This document shows, in pieces, positions 49,834-58,547 of a stretch of DNA of 64,000 bases (position 1 is the stretch's first letter; each line of letters opens with the position of its first letter). The translations under genes and the position numbers were made by a program. The notes below the pieces were generated by a model. That model worked only from the letters and a program-made list of their open reading frames with translations. It searched no databases and had not been told where the DNA came from. Origin of the DNA: Azospirillum canadense. GTDB lineage: Bacteria > Pseudomonadota > Alphaproteobacteria > Azospirillales > Azospirillaceae. The stretch is from assembly GCF_025961225.1 (NCBI RefSeq), contig NZ_JAOQNG010000001.1, positions 2,948,001 to 3,012,000 on the forward strand. Direction: 5' to 3'.

Positions 49834-51513
49834 CTACCAGAGGAAGAGGACGATCAACTGGGGGGCCAGGATACGCAGGAACATTACCACCGGGTAAACC
49901 GTGGCGTAGGCCAGGGCCGGCGCCTCCGACGCGCTCATGGCGTTGGCGAAGGCGAGGGCTGGCGGATCGGTCATGCTGCCGGCCAGAAGCCCGCAGATCG
50001 TCAGATAATTCTGCCGTTTCACGGCGCGGGCGTAGAGCCCGACGACGAGCAGTGGAATCAGTGTGACCAGCGCGCCGCAGCCGATCCACAGCAGCCCGTC
50101 GCCCTCCACCAGCGTCTCCACGAAGCGGTCGCCGGACAGCAGCCCGACCACCGCCAGGAACAGCACGATGCCGATCTCGCGCAGCGCCAGGTTGGCGGCC
50201 GGCGGCATGAACCACACCAGCGGCCCGATGTGCCCGATGCGCGCCAGCAGGATCGCCGCGACCAGCGGCCCGCCGGCCAGCCCCAGCTTCATCGGGGTCG
50301 GCATGCCCGGCAGGTAGATGGGGATGGAGCCCAGGATCACGCCCAGCATGATGCCGAGGAAGACCGGCACGAACTCCACCTGCTGGAGCCGGCGCGCCGA
50401 GTTGCCCATCAGCGCCGCCACCCGGTGCAGGTCGGACGGCTTGCCGATGGCGGTCAGGATGTCGCCGAACTGCAGGTGCAGCGCCGGGGTCGGCACCAGT
50501 TCGACGCCGGCGCGGTTCACCCGGCTAACCACCACGTCGTAAGCGTCGGCGAGACTCAGCTGCCCGATGGTCTTGCCCAGCACATGCTCGTTGGTGACGA
50601 CCAGCCGCTCCCACCGCATGTCGGTGCCCTTGGTGGTCAGCGTCACCTCCGCCTCCTGCCCGAGATAGGTCTTCATCCGCTCCAGCTTTTCCCGCGGACC
50701 GACCAGATGCACCACGTCGCCCGGGTGCAGGCAGGTGTCCGGGTGCGGCACCTGGAGGTGCCCTTCCCGCAGCAGCCGCGACACCATCACGCCCAGGTCG
50801 CCGAACAGCTGGATGTCGCGCAGCGGCGTGCCGAAGGCCGCCGGGTTGCGCACGGCGACGTCCAACGTCTCCAGCGTCTCCACCTCCGCGCGGCGCGTAC
50901 GCTCGAACGCCTCCGCCTCTGCCACGGGGTCGACTCGGAACAGGACGCGGACCACTCCCATGGCGATCAGGATGCCGACGATGCCGAAGGGATAGGCGAC
51001 GGCGTAGCCGAGGCTGGGCGTGTTGATCTCGGCGGCGCTCGCCCCGACCTCCCGCAGGATGCCCTGGGCGGCGCCCAGCGATGGGGTGTTGGTCACGGCC
51101 CCGGAGAAGATGCCCAGCACCGCCGGCAGCGGCACCCCGCCGACGAGGTGGATCGCCACCGCCACCAGCACGCCCAGCCCGACCAGCGACGCGGCCAGCG
51201 CGTTCAGCGTCAGGCCGGACTTCTTCAGCGCGGCGAAGAAGCCGGGGCCGACCTGGATGCCGATGGTGTAGACGAACAGGATCAGCCCGAACTCCCGCAG
51301 GAAATGCAGGACGTGCAGGTCGAAGGTGAGGCCCAGCGCCTTGGCGACGTGCCCGCCGGCGATGCCCGCGAACAGCACGCCGCCGATCCCCAGCCCGACC
51401 CCGTGCAGCTTCACCTGCCCCAGCGCCAGCCCCGCCGCCGCGACGGCGCTGAGGGCCAGCATGATTCGGGCGATGTCGGGCAATCCATTGAACAGGTCGA
51501 GCAGGGAGATCAT
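49834..51513 (-). CDS. AspT/YidE-family putative transporter (aspartate:alanine exchanger family)
   Basis: A 559-residue protein with the duplicated AspT/YidE/YbjL membrane domain: first half with GLILFVYTIGIQVGPGFFAALKKSG (near residue 75) and GIFSGAVTNTPSLGAAQ; two cytosolic TrkA_C-like domains (about 195-370); second half with GHIGPLVWFMPPAANLALREIGI and CGLLAGSMTDPPALAFAN. Related proteins exchange aspartate and alanine or succinate. The substrate is unknown here. It stands in tandem with a closely similar, frameshifted paralogue 42 bases downstream, evidence of gene duplication. Confidence 0.88.
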   Translation of the reverse strand: MISLLDLFNGLPDIARIMLALSAVAAAGLALGQVKLHGVGLGIGGVLFAGIAGGHVAKALGLTFDLHVLHFLREFGLILFVYTIGIQVGPGFFAALKKSGLTLNALAASLVGLGVLVAVAIHLVGGVPLPAVLGIFSGAVTNTPSLGAAQGILREVGASAAEINTPSLGYAVAYPFGIVGILIAMGVVRVLFRVDPVAEAEAFERTRRAEVETLETLDVAVRNPAAFGTPLRDIQLFGDLGVMVSRLLREGHLQVPHPDTCLHPGDVVHLVGPREKLERMKTYLGQEAEVTLTTKGTDMRWERLVVTNEHVLGKTIGQLSLADAYDVVVSRVNRAGVELVPTPALHLQFGDILTAIGKPSDLHRVAALMGNSARRLQQVEFVPVFLGIMLGVILGSIPIYLPGMPTPMKLGLAGGPLVAAILLARIGHIGPLVWFMPPAANLALREIGIVLFLAVVGLLSGDRFVETLVEGDGLLWIGCGALVTLIPLLVVGLYARAVKRQNYLTICGLLAGSMTDPPALAFANAMSASEAPALAYATVYPVVMFLRILAPQLIVLFLW

Positions 51514-51739
51514 GGAGCGGATCCAGGCCGGTCACGGGTCGCGCGGCGCGCGTGGTTGTGGTTATGGATGCCCGCACAATTCCGCATTGGCAATGGGGGC
51601 TTTTCCGGAGGGCATTAGCCCGTCCGATACCCCAATCAAAATTTCGCCACTTTCTCGGCATAGACAGAGGACAGCCGTCAGGCACGATGTGACCAGGAAG
51701 GGACGTGACCCCCGTCCCCGACCTCTGCGACACACACAT

Positions 51740-51781
51740 CGCGACTGACACTGCGCGACCGACACCGCGCGACTGATAGGG
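51740..51781. repeat. Three 14-bp tandem repeats
   Basis: CGCGACTGACACTG, CGCGACCGACACCG and CGCGACTGATAGGG follow one another without gaps. They lie 206 bases before ccmA and 43 bases before an intrinsic terminator, in a 433-base region without a gene. Confidence 0.65.
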
Positions 51782-51824
51782 CGACCGCCACGCGGCGCCC
51801 CCAGCCAGGCCCCGGCTGGATCCG

Positions 51825-51867
51825 CGGCCATCGCAAGAACCCCCTTGCGATGGCCGTTTCTTTTTGG
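51825..51867 (+). terminator. Orphan intrinsic terminator upstream of ccmA
   Basis: A 13-bp stem (CGGCCATCGCAAG / CTTGCGATGGCCG) with loop AACCCC is followed by TTTCTTTTT. It points rightward, but no gene ends there. It sits 79 bases before the ccmA start. It therefore ends a short unannotated transcript (51514-51867) or attenuates the ccm operon. Confidence 0.75.
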
Positions 51868-51946
51868 GGCCGTTTCTTTTTGGCCTCTCCGCTCCCTGTG
51901 CTATAGCTCCCCGGCCTCCGTCCACAGCACGAGCCCGCCCGTCCCC

Positions 51947-52630
51947 ATGCCCGTCTTCGCCGGTACCGAGCTGACCTGCCTTCGCGGCGACCGGCTGGTC
52001 TTCACCGGGCTGGATTTCCGGATCGAGCCGGGGGAGGCGCTGGTCCTGCTCGGCCCCAACGGCAGCGGCAAGTCGAGCCTCCTGCGGGTGATGGCCGGTC
52101 TGCTGAAGCCGCTGCGCGGCCAATTGTCCTGGGACGACATCGCGGTGACCGAGGATCCCGACGGCCACCGCTCGCGCATCCATTACGTCGGGCACCTCGA
52201 CGCGGTGAAGCCGGTGCTGAGCGCGGTGGAGAACCTGGCCTTCTGGGCAAACCTGGGCGGGGCCGCCGACCCGCGCACCAGCGCGCGCGCCGCGCTGGAC
52301 CGTTTGGGCGTGCCGCACATCGCCAACGTGCCGGGCCGCTACCTGTCGGCCGGGCAGAAGCGCCGCCTGAACCTCGCCCGCGTGCTGGCCGCGCCGGCCA
52401 CCCTGTGGCTGCTGGACGAGCCCACCGTGGCGCTCGACCGCGCGGCCATCGCGCTGTTCGAGGAAATCATCGCGGAGCACCGCGCCGGCGGCGGCATGGT
52501 GGCCGTGTCCACCCACGTGGACATCGCCATGCCCGGCGCCCGCGACCTGCACCTGGACGACTTCACCCCCATCCCGCACGACGCGGACGAGGATGTGGAC
52601 GAGGATATGGAAGGGGAGCACGCGGCATGA
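51947..52630 (+). CDS. ccmA: Haem exporter ATPase CcmA
   Basis: A 228-residue ABC ATPase: LVLLGPNGSGKSSLLRVMAGL (Walker A), RYLSAGQKRRLNLARVL (signature) and TLWLLDEPTVALD (Walker B). It powers CcmB/CcmC-dependent haem handling, releasing holo-CcmE from the CcmABCD complex in System I cytochrome c maturation. The ATG at 51947 gives the family length; an open frame begins 34 codons earlier. The acidic C-terminus (HDADEDVDEDMEGEH) is unusual. It overlaps ccmB by four bases. Confidence 0.94.
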   Translation: MPVFAGTELTCLRGDRLVFTGLDFRIEPGEALVLLGPNGSGKSSLLRVMAGLLKPLRGQLSWDDIAVTEDPDGHRSRIHYVGHLDAVKPVLSAVENLAFWANLGGAADPRTSARAALDRLGVPHIANVPGRYLSAGQKRRLNLARVLAAPATLWLLDEPTVALDRAAIALFEEIIAEHRAGGGMVAVSTHVDIAMPGARDLHLDDFTPIPHDADEDVDEDMEGEHAA

Positions 52631-53292
52631 CCCGCTTCCTGCGCCTGGTCGGGCGCGACCTGCGGCTGGCGCTGCGCCAGGGCTCCGACGCGTCCATCGC
52701 CGTGATGTTCTTCGTGCTGTGCGTCGTGCTGTTCCCCTTCGGCGTGGGGCCGGAGCCGAACATCCTCGCCCGAATCGCGGCCGGCGTGATCTGGGTCGCG
52801 GCCCTGCTCGCCTCGCTGCTGTCGCTGGAGCGGCTGTTCCAGAACGATTACGAGGATGGCTCGCTGGAACTGCTGTCGCTCTCCACCCTGCCGATGGAGG
52901 CGGTGGTGCTGGCCAAGACGCTGGCGCATTGGCTGGTGACCGGCGTGCCGCTGATCGTCGCGGCCCCCCTGCTGGCCGTGCTGCTGAACATGAACGCGGA
53001 GGGCTTCGGCATCCTGGTGCTGACCCTGCTGGTCGGCACCCCCATCCTCAGCCTGATCGGCAGCATCGGCGCTGCCCTGACGCTGGGCGCCCGGCGCGGC
53101 GGCGTGCTGCTGTCGCTGCTGATCCTGCCGCTCTACATCCCGGTCCTGATCTTCGGCGCCGGGGCCATCGACGCCGCGCTCAACGGCCTCACCCCACGCC
53201 CGCACCTGCTCCTGCTCGGCGGCCTCCTGGCCGGCGCCCTGCCGCTGGCCCCTTGGGCGAGTGCTGCGGCGTTGCGGCAAGCGGTTGAGTAG
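52627..53292 (+). CDS. ccmB: Haem exporter membrane subunit CcmB
   Basis: A 221-residue protein with about six membrane helices, opening MTRFLRLVGRDLRLALRQG, with FQNDYEDGSLELLSLSTLP near residue 75, a conserved CcmB region. The start lies within the ccmA stop (ATGA). It is the membrane partner of CcmA. Normally ccmC follows directly, but here a remnant toxin-antitoxin pair on the other strand lies between. Confidence 0.93.
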   Translation: MTRFLRLVGRDLRLALRQGSDASIAVMFFVLCVVLFPFGVGPEPNILARIAAGVIWVAALLASLLSLERLFQNDYEDGSLELLSLSTLPMEAVVLAKTLAHWLVTGVPLIVAAPLLAVLLNMNAEGFGILVLTLLVGTPILSLIGSIGAALTLGARRGGVLLSLLILPLYIPVLIFGAGAIDAALNGLTPRPHLLLLGGLLAGALPLAPWASAAALRQAVE

Positions 53293-53334
53293 GGGTCGAT
53301 CATCGCAGTGCGTTGAGGGCGACGATCATCCCTT

Positions 53335-53571
53335 TCAGTGACGGAAAGCGCTCCGCAGGTCCATCAACCCGGTCGTCGCGTCACGCCTCGGGATCTCCCC
53401 TTTCCGAACACGCAGCCACAAGATGTTGGCGCATTCAACGAGAAGAAGTTCCGGGGCGGCCAAGGTCCGCCCCTCCGCAACCGCTTCGGCTGTGCCGCTG
53501 TCGGGTTCCGGAGCCAGCCACTTCACGGCGACGCTCGCATCCACGATGATGGTGGTGCCGAGCCGGTTCAT
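53335..53571 (-). pseudogene. VapC-type PIN-domain toxin, truncated
   Basis: Only 78 residues (PIN toxins have about 130). The N-terminal active-site parts remain: TIIVDASVAVKWLAPEP (first Asp) and LLLVECANILW (Glu). The frame ends soon after DLRSAFRH, losing the later Asp cluster, at the edge of ccmB. It overlaps the antitoxin stop by four bases. It is unlikely to be an active ribonuclease. Confidence 0.75.
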
Positions 53572-53822
53572 GACCGGCCCAATTGTTCGGAACGCTCGTC
53601 GCGCATCTCACGCAGGATGTCGGCACTGTCCGAAAACACCCGGTTGCCGTAACTCGCCCGGCGCTGGCGCATGCGTTCCCAAAAGTCCGGGGGCGGCACG
53701 TTGACCGACTGCTCCAGGGTTTCCCGGATTTCCTCCTCCAGCGAACGGCCGGCGGCGCTGGCGCGCTCGTTCAGCGCCCGCAGCACCGATTCGCCGATGT
53801 CCCGCACCGTGATCATGCCCAT
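53568..53822 (-). CDS. FitA/VapB-like antitoxin (ribbon-helix-helix)
   Basis: An 84-residue protein: MITVRDIGESVLRALNERASAAGRSLEEEIRETLEQ is the ribbon-helix-helix DNA-binding part of FitA-like antitoxins, followed by a toxin-binding tail (RMRQRRASYGNRVFSDSADILREMRDER). The ATG has GGGAG five bases upstream. The antitoxin is intact while its toxin is cut, the usual order of decay of such modules. Confidence 0.82.
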   Translation of the reverse strand: MGMITVRDIGESVLRALNERASAAGRSLEEEIRETLEQSVNVPPPDFWERMRQRRASYGNRVFSDSADILREMRDERSEQLGRS

Positions 53823-54052
53823 GGGAGCTCCCTGAGAACGCTGGTCCTTTCGCGCATCACGCACCATCGTAGCATGGAACCCCCGGGACGGGGTGTCGTA
53901 CCGTCTACGCAAGGCCCCAAGGCTTGGCAGAACGTGGCCCCCACCCCGAAATCGCCCTACCGCCGGGGCTTGCGGGATGACCAAGATCAAGGCGAATCCC
54001 CTCGCGCTGGGGCATCAGTGCGCTTATATCGTCCGCAGCACGACCAGAGGTC

Positions 54053-54781
54053 ATGGGACCTATGCACCGTTTCGCCAACCCTGCCCGCTTCCAGCGCCTG
54101 TCGGCGGCGATCCTGCCGTGGAGCGCGGGGGCGACCGTGATCCTGCTGATCGTGGGGCTCTACATCGCCCTGTTCAGCTCCCCGGCGGACTACCAGCAGG
54201 GCAACACGGTGCGGATCATGTACATCCACGTCCCTGCGGCGTGGATGAGCCTGTTCGTCTACGTCAACATGGCCATCGCCGCCGCCTGTGGGCTGGTGTG
54301 GAAGCACCCGCTGGCCGACCTGTTCGCCAAGGCCGCCGCCCCGGTGGGCGCGGGCTTCACCTTCATCTGCCTGGTCACCGGCTCGCTCTGGGGCGCGCCG
54401 ATGTGGGGGACCTGGTGGGTGTGGGACGCGCGGCTGACCAGCGTGCTGATCCTGTTCTTCCTGTATCTGGGCTACATGGCGCTGGTGAACGCCTTCGACG
54501 ACCCGCAGCGCGGCATGCGCGCGGGCAACGTGCTGCTTCTGGTCGGCGTGGTGAACGTGCCGATCATCAAGTTCTCGGTCGAGTGGTGGAACACGCTGCA
54601 CCAGCCGGCCAGCGTCATCCGCATGGGCGGTCCGACCATCGACCCGTCGATGCTGGTCCCGCTGGTGGTCATGGCGCTGGGCTTCACCACCTATTTCGTC
54701 ACGGTCGTGCTGCTGCGCCTGCGGTCGGAGATCGTGCAGCGCAAGATCCAGACCCTGCGCCTCACCGAGGCACAAGGCTAG
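54053..54781 (+). CDS. ccmC: Haem transporter CcmC
   Basis: A 242-residue protein with six membrane helices and the tryptophan-rich haem-binding segment GAPMWGTWWVWDARLTSVLIL (near residue 122), with conserved His in YIHVPAAWM and WNTLHQPASV. It presents haem to CcmE. Two in-frame ATGs (54053, 54062) are possible; GAGG precedes the first. It is separated from ccmB by the vapBC remnant, so a new promoter may be needed in the 230-base gap at 53823-54052. Confidence 0.94.
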   Translation: MGPMHRFANPARFQRLSAAILPWSAGATVILLIVGLYIALFSSPADYQQGNTVRIMYIHVPAAWMSLFVYVNMAIAAACGLVWKHPLADLFAKAAAPVGAGFTFICLVTGSLWGAPMWGTWWVWDARLTSVLILFFLYLGYMALVNAFDDPQRGMRAGNVLLLVGVVNVPIIKFSVEWWNTLHQPASVIRMGGPTIDPSMLVPLVVMALGFTTYFVTVVLLRLRSEIVQRKIQTLRLTEAQG

Positions 54782-54802
54782 GGGCGCGGGGCTGAGGAGC
54801 GG

Positions 54803-55036
54803 ATGATGGCTGAGTTTTTCGCGATGGGCGGCTACGCCGCGTATGTCTGGCCGGCCTACGGGCTGGCGGCGCTGGTGATGGTCGGATTGCTCGTCGCCAC
54901 GCTGAAGGGGCTGCGCGGGGCGGAGACGACCCTGAAGGTGCTGGAAGGCAGCCGCCCCGCGCGGCGGCGCCCTCGCCACAAGGATTCCAAAGGGCAGGCC
55001 GCGGCCCCGTCCGCGGCGGAGGTGAGCGAAGGATGA
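54803..55036 (+). CDS. ccmD: Haem exporter protein CcmD
   Basis: A 77-residue protein with one membrane helix ([27 protein letters not shown]) and a basic cytoplasmic tail. The [12 protein letters not shown] opening is the CcmD signature. It stabilises CcmE in the CcmABCDE complex. It overlaps ccmE by four bases. Confidence 0.88.
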   Translation: MMAEFFAMGGYAAYVWPAYGLAALVMVGLLVATLKGLRGAETTLKVLEGSRPARRRPRHKDSKGQAAAPSAAEVSEG

Positions 55037-55488
55037 CCCGCAAGAAACGGCGCCTCTACATGCTGGGGCTCGCCCTGCTCGGCCTGGGTGCTGCTACCGC
55101 CCTGACCCTGACCGCCTTCGAGGACAACATCGTCTTCTTCTTCAGCCCGACCCAGCTGCAGGCGCAGCCCGTTGGCGACCGCAACTTCCGCCTGGGCGGG
55201 CTGGTCGAGCAGGGCAGCGTGACGAAGCTGCCGGACGGCGTCACCACCCGCTTCGTGGTGACCGACACGGTCAACTCCGTCCCCGTCACCTACCGCGGCC
55301 AGCTGCCGGACCTGTTCCGCGAGGGCCAGGGCGTGGTGGCCGAGGGCCGGATGGCCAGCGGCGTCTTCCAGGCGCGCGAGGTGCTGGCCAAGCACGACGA
55401 GAACTACATGCCGCCCGAAGTGGCGGACGCGCTGAAGCAGGCCGAGCATTTCAAGGCGACGGCCAAGACGCTGAAGCCCAGCTCATAG
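55033..55488 (+). CDS. ccmE: Haem chaperone CcmE
   Basis: A 151-residue periplasm-facing protein anchored by an N-terminal helix ([20 protein letters not shown]). The haem-attachment motif is [14 protein letters not shown] (covalent His near residue 123 and Tyr four residues on). It carries haem from CcmC to CcmFH. Its ATG overlaps the ccmD stop. Confidence 0.95.
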   Translation: MTRKKRRLYMLGLALLGLGAATALTLTAFEDNIVFFFSPTQLQAQPVGDRNFRLGGLVEQGSVTKLPDGVTTRFVVTDTVNSVPVTYRGQLPDLFREGQGVVAEGRMASGVFQAREVLAKHDENYMPPEVADALKQAEHFKATAKTLKPSS

Positions 55489-55530
55489 CTTGTTTCTAAA
55501 GGGTTTATTTCTGAAGGGAGCAGCGGGACC

Positions 55531-57525
55531 GTGATCCCCGAACTCGGCCATTACGCGCTGGTGCTGGCGCTGTTCGTGGCGCTGGTGCAGTCCGGCGTTC
55601 CCCTGGTTGGTGCCGCCACCGGCAACGCCGCCTGGATGGGCGTCGCCCGCCCCGCCGCCGTGGCGCAGATGCTGCTGGTCCTCGTCGCCTACGGGGCGCT
55701 GACCTGGGCGCATGTGGTGTCCGACTTCAGCGTGATGAACGTCGTCCAGAACAGCCACTCCGCCAAGCCGATGCTCTACAAGGTGTCGGGAGTGTGGGGG
55801 AACCACGAGGGCTCGATGATGCTGTGGATCGTCATGCTGACGGTCTTCGGCGCCGCCGTCGCGGTCTTCGGGCGCAACCTGCCGCCCAGCCTGAAGGCGC
55901 GCGTGATCGCGGTGCAAGGGCTGATCGGCGTCGGCTTTCTGCTGTTCATCCTGACGACCTCCAACCCCTTCATCCGCGTGGTCCCGGCGCCGCTGGACGG
56001 CAACGACCTGAACCCGCTGCTGCAGGACCCCGGCCTGGCCTTCCACCCGCCCTTCCTCTACGCGGGCTATGTCGGCTTCTCCATCGCCTTCTCCTTCGCG
56101 GTCGCAGCATTGATCGAGGGGCGTGTGGACCCGGCCTGGGCGCGCTGGGTGCGGCCCTGGACGCTGGCCGCCTGGTCGACCCTGACCGCCGGCATCGCGC
56201 TGGGCTCCTGGTGGGCCTACTACGAGCTGGGCTGGGGCGGCTGGTGGTACTGGGACCCGGTGGAGAACGCGTCCTTCATGCCCTGGCTGGCCGGCACGGC
56301 GCTGCTGCACTCCGCCATCGTGGTGGAAAAGCGCGACGCGCTGAAGACCTGGACCATCCTGCTGGCGATCATCACCTTCTCGCTCTCGCTGATGGGCACC
56401 TTCCTGGTGCGCTCCGGCATCCTAACCTCGGTGCACGCCTTCGCGGTGGACCCGGCACGCGGCGTCTTCATCCTGGTTCTGCTGGGCATCGCCACCGGCG
56501 GCTCGCTCCTGCTCTACAGCCTGCGCGCGCCGACCCTGAAGGCCGGCGGCCTGTTCGCGCCGATCAGCCGCGAGGGCTCGCTGGTGCTGAACAACCTGCT
56601 GCTGTCCACCGCGACGGCGACGGTCTTCATCGGCACGCTGTACCCGCTGTTCCTGGACGTGATGAAGCTGGGCAAGGTCTCCGTCGGCGCGCCCTTCTTC
56701 AACGCCACTTTCGTGCCGGTCGCCATCCCCATGGTGATCGCCATGGTGGTCGGCCCCTTCCTGGCCTGGAAGCGCGGCGACCTGCCCGGCGCGCTGACCC
56801 GCCTGTGGTCGGCCGGCGTCGCCGTGGTCGTGTGCGTCGCCATCGCCGCCTACATCACCAACGGCGGCGGGCCGCTGCTGGCGCTGGTCGGCATTGCGCT
56901 GGCCGCCTGGGCCTTCTTCGGCTCGCTGGCGGAGTTCGCGGAGCGCATCCGCCTGTTCCGCGTGCCGGTGAAGGACAGCTGGAACCGCGCCGTCCACCTG
57001 CCGCGCAGCGCCTGGGGCATGACCATCGCCCACGCCTGCATGGGCATCTCCATCCTCGGCATGACCGGGACCTCGGCCTGGCAGACGGAGGTCATCCAGG
57101 CCATGAAGCCGGGCGAGACCGCCCAGCTTGCCCAGTATTCCGTCCGCTTCGACAGCGTGGGCGAGGTGCAGGGCGCCAACTTCCGCGCCGAGGAGGGTGT
57201 GTTCACCGTCACCCGCGACGGCCAGACGGTCGCCACCCTGAAGCCGCAGCGCCGCAGCTACCCGGTCACCCGCATGACGACGACCGAGTCGGCCATCCAC
57301 ACCACGGTGTTCAGCGACGTCTACATCGCGCTGGGCGACCCGACGCAGAACGGCACGGCCTGGATCGTGCGGCTCTACCACCACCCGCTGGTGCCGTGGA
57401 TCTGGCTGGGCGCCTTGGGGATGATGGCGGGCGGCCTCGTCAGCCTGTCCGACCGCCGCTTCCGCGTCGGCGCGCCGGAGCGCCGCCGTTCCGCCGCCAA
57501 GCCCACGTTGCAGCCTGCCGAGTAA
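55531..57525 (+). CDS. ccmF: Cytochrome c haem lyase subunit CcmF
   Basis: A 664-residue polytopic membrane protein with the WWD-type haem-binding segment LGWGGWWYWDPVENASFMPW (near residue 233) and conserved His-bearing loops (KVSGVWGNHEGSMMLW near 90). It begins at GTG 55531 with GAAGGGAG upstream. CcmF ligates haem delivered by CcmE to apocytochrome CXXCH sites, together with CcmH and CcmI. The gap to ccmE is 42 bases. Confidence 0.95.
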   Translation: MIPELGHYALVLALFVALVQSGVPLVGAATGNAAWMGVARPAAVAQMLLVLVAYGALTWAHVVSDFSVMNVVQNSHSAKPMLYKVSGVWGNHEGSMMLWIVMLTVFGAAVAVFGRNLPPSLKARVIAVQGLIGVGFLLFILTTSNPFIRVVPAPLDGNDLNPLLQDPGLAFHPPFLYAGYVGFSIAFSFAVAALIEGRVDPAWARWVRPWTLAAWSTLTAGIALGSWWAYYELGWGGWWYWDPVENASFMPWLAGTALLHSAIVVEKRDALKTWTILLAIITFSLSLMGTFLVRSGILTSVHAFAVDPARGVFILVLLGIATGGSLLLYSLRAPTLKAGGLFAPISREGSLVLNNLLLSTATATVFIGTLYPLFLDVMKLGKVSVGAPFFNATFVPVAIPMVIAMVVGPFLAWKRGDLPGALTRLWSAGVAVVVCVAIAAYITNGGGPLLALVGIALAAWAFFGSLAEFAERIRLFRVPVKDSWNRAVHLPRSAWGMTIAHACMGISILGMTGTSAWQTEVIQAMKPGETAQLAQYSVRFDSVGEVQGANFRAEEGVFTVTRDGQTVATLKPQRRSYPVTRMTTTESAIHTTVFSDVYIALGDPTQNGTAWIVRLYHHPLVPWIWLGALGMMAGGLVSLSDRRFRVGAPERRRSAAKPTLQPAE

Positions 57526-57537
57526 GGGTCCCGTCCG

Positions 57538-58074
57538 ATGCGCCGCCTGATCTTCCTGTTGCCGCTGCTGCTGTTCGTCGGCGTCGGCGTGGCCTTCCTC
57601 CTGGGCTTCGAGCGCGACCCGCGCGACATCCCCTCCGCCCTGATCGACAAGCCAGCGCCGGAGTTCGCCCTGGCGCCGCTGCCCGGCCACAAGGAGGGCG
57701 TGTCGTCGGCCATGCTGAAGGGCGACGTGACGCTGGTGAACGTCTTCGCCTCCTGGTGCATCCCCTGCAAGGCGGAGCACCCGGTCATCACCCGCCTGTC
57801 GAAGGAGCTGGGGGTGACGGTGCGCGGCATCAACTACAAGGACAAGACCGAGGACGCGCTGGACTGGCTGAAGCGCAACGGCGACCCCTACGCCAGCATC
57901 GGCGCCGACCAGGACGGCCGCGTCTCCATCGACTGGGGCGTCTACGGTGTGCCGGAGACCTATCTGATCGACCGCCAGGGCCGCATCCGCTTCAAGCAGG
58001 TCGGCCCCCTGACCCCGCAGGTGGTGGACGAGCAGATCCTGCCCATGATCAAGCATCTGAGGGCCGCGTCATGA
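57538..58074 (+). CDS. ccmG: Thiol:disulfide interchange protein CcmG (DsbE)
   Basis: A 178-residue membrane-anchored periplasmic thioredoxin: a hydrophobic N-terminus (LIFLLPLLLFVGVGVAFLLG) and the active site NVFASWCIPCKAEHP (WCIPC), then GVYGVPETYLIDRQG with the cis-Pro. It keeps apocytochrome c cysteines reduced for haem attachment. The stop overlaps the ccmH start. Confidence 0.94.
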   Translation: MRRLIFLLPLLLFVGVGVAFLLGFERDPRDIPSALIDKPAPEFALAPLPGHKEGVSSAMLKGDVTLVNVFASWCIPCKAEHPVITRLSKELGVTVRGINYKDKTEDALDWLKRNGDPYASIGADQDGRVSIDWGVYGVPETYLIDRQGRIRFKQVGPLTPQVVDEQILPMIKHLRAAS

Positions 58075-58547
58075 AGGCTGTCATCCTCGCCGCCTTCCTG
58101 GCGTTGACGCCCCTGACCGCCTTCGCTGTCCAGCCCGACGAGGTGCTGCCCGACCCGACGCTGGAAGGCCGCGCGCGCGAGATCAGCAAGGACCTGCGCT
58201 GCCTCGTCTGCCAGAACCAGTCGATCGACGACTCCAACGCCCCGCTCGCCCGCGACCTGCGCCTGCTGGTGCGGGAGCGGCTGAAGGCCGGCGACAGCGA
58301 CCAGCAGGTCGTCCATTTCGTCACCGACCGCTACGGCGACTACGTGCTTCTGCGCCCGCCTTTCAAGGCGACGACGCTGGTCCTGTGGATCGGCCCCTTC
58401 GCCATCCTGGCGATCGGCGCCATCGGCACGGCCCTGTACCTGCGCGGCCGCAAGAGCGCCGCCGTCGCCGCCGGTGGTGACACCGCCCCCCTGACCGAGG
58501 ACGAGCGCCAGCGTCTGGACGCCTTGCTCCGGAAGGAAGACGCCTGA
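58071..58547 (+). CDS. ccmH: Cytochrome c-type biogenesis protein CcmH
   Basis: A 158-residue protein with a signal sequence (MKAVILAAFLALTPLTAFA), the redox motif LRCLVCQNQSIDDSNA (RCxxCQN, residues 43-53) and one C-terminal membrane helix (TLVLWIGPFAILAIGAIGTALYL). It reduces apocytochrome thiols with CcmG. It is ATGA-coupled to ccmG and shares one base with ccmI. Confidence 0.94.
   Translation: MKAVILAAFLALTPLTAFAVQPDEVLPDPTLEGRAREISKDLRCLVCQNQSIDDSNAPLARDLRLLVRERLKAGDSDQQVVHFVTDRYGDYVLLRPPFKATTLVLWIGPFAILAIGAIGTALYLRGRKSAAVAAGGDTAPLTEDERQRLDALLRKEDA

Noticed and set aside
48027-50215. Long alternative frames in the two AspT-type genes as separate proteins
   Set aside because: They are out-of-frame shadows joined across the frameshift; domain matches exist only in the described frames.
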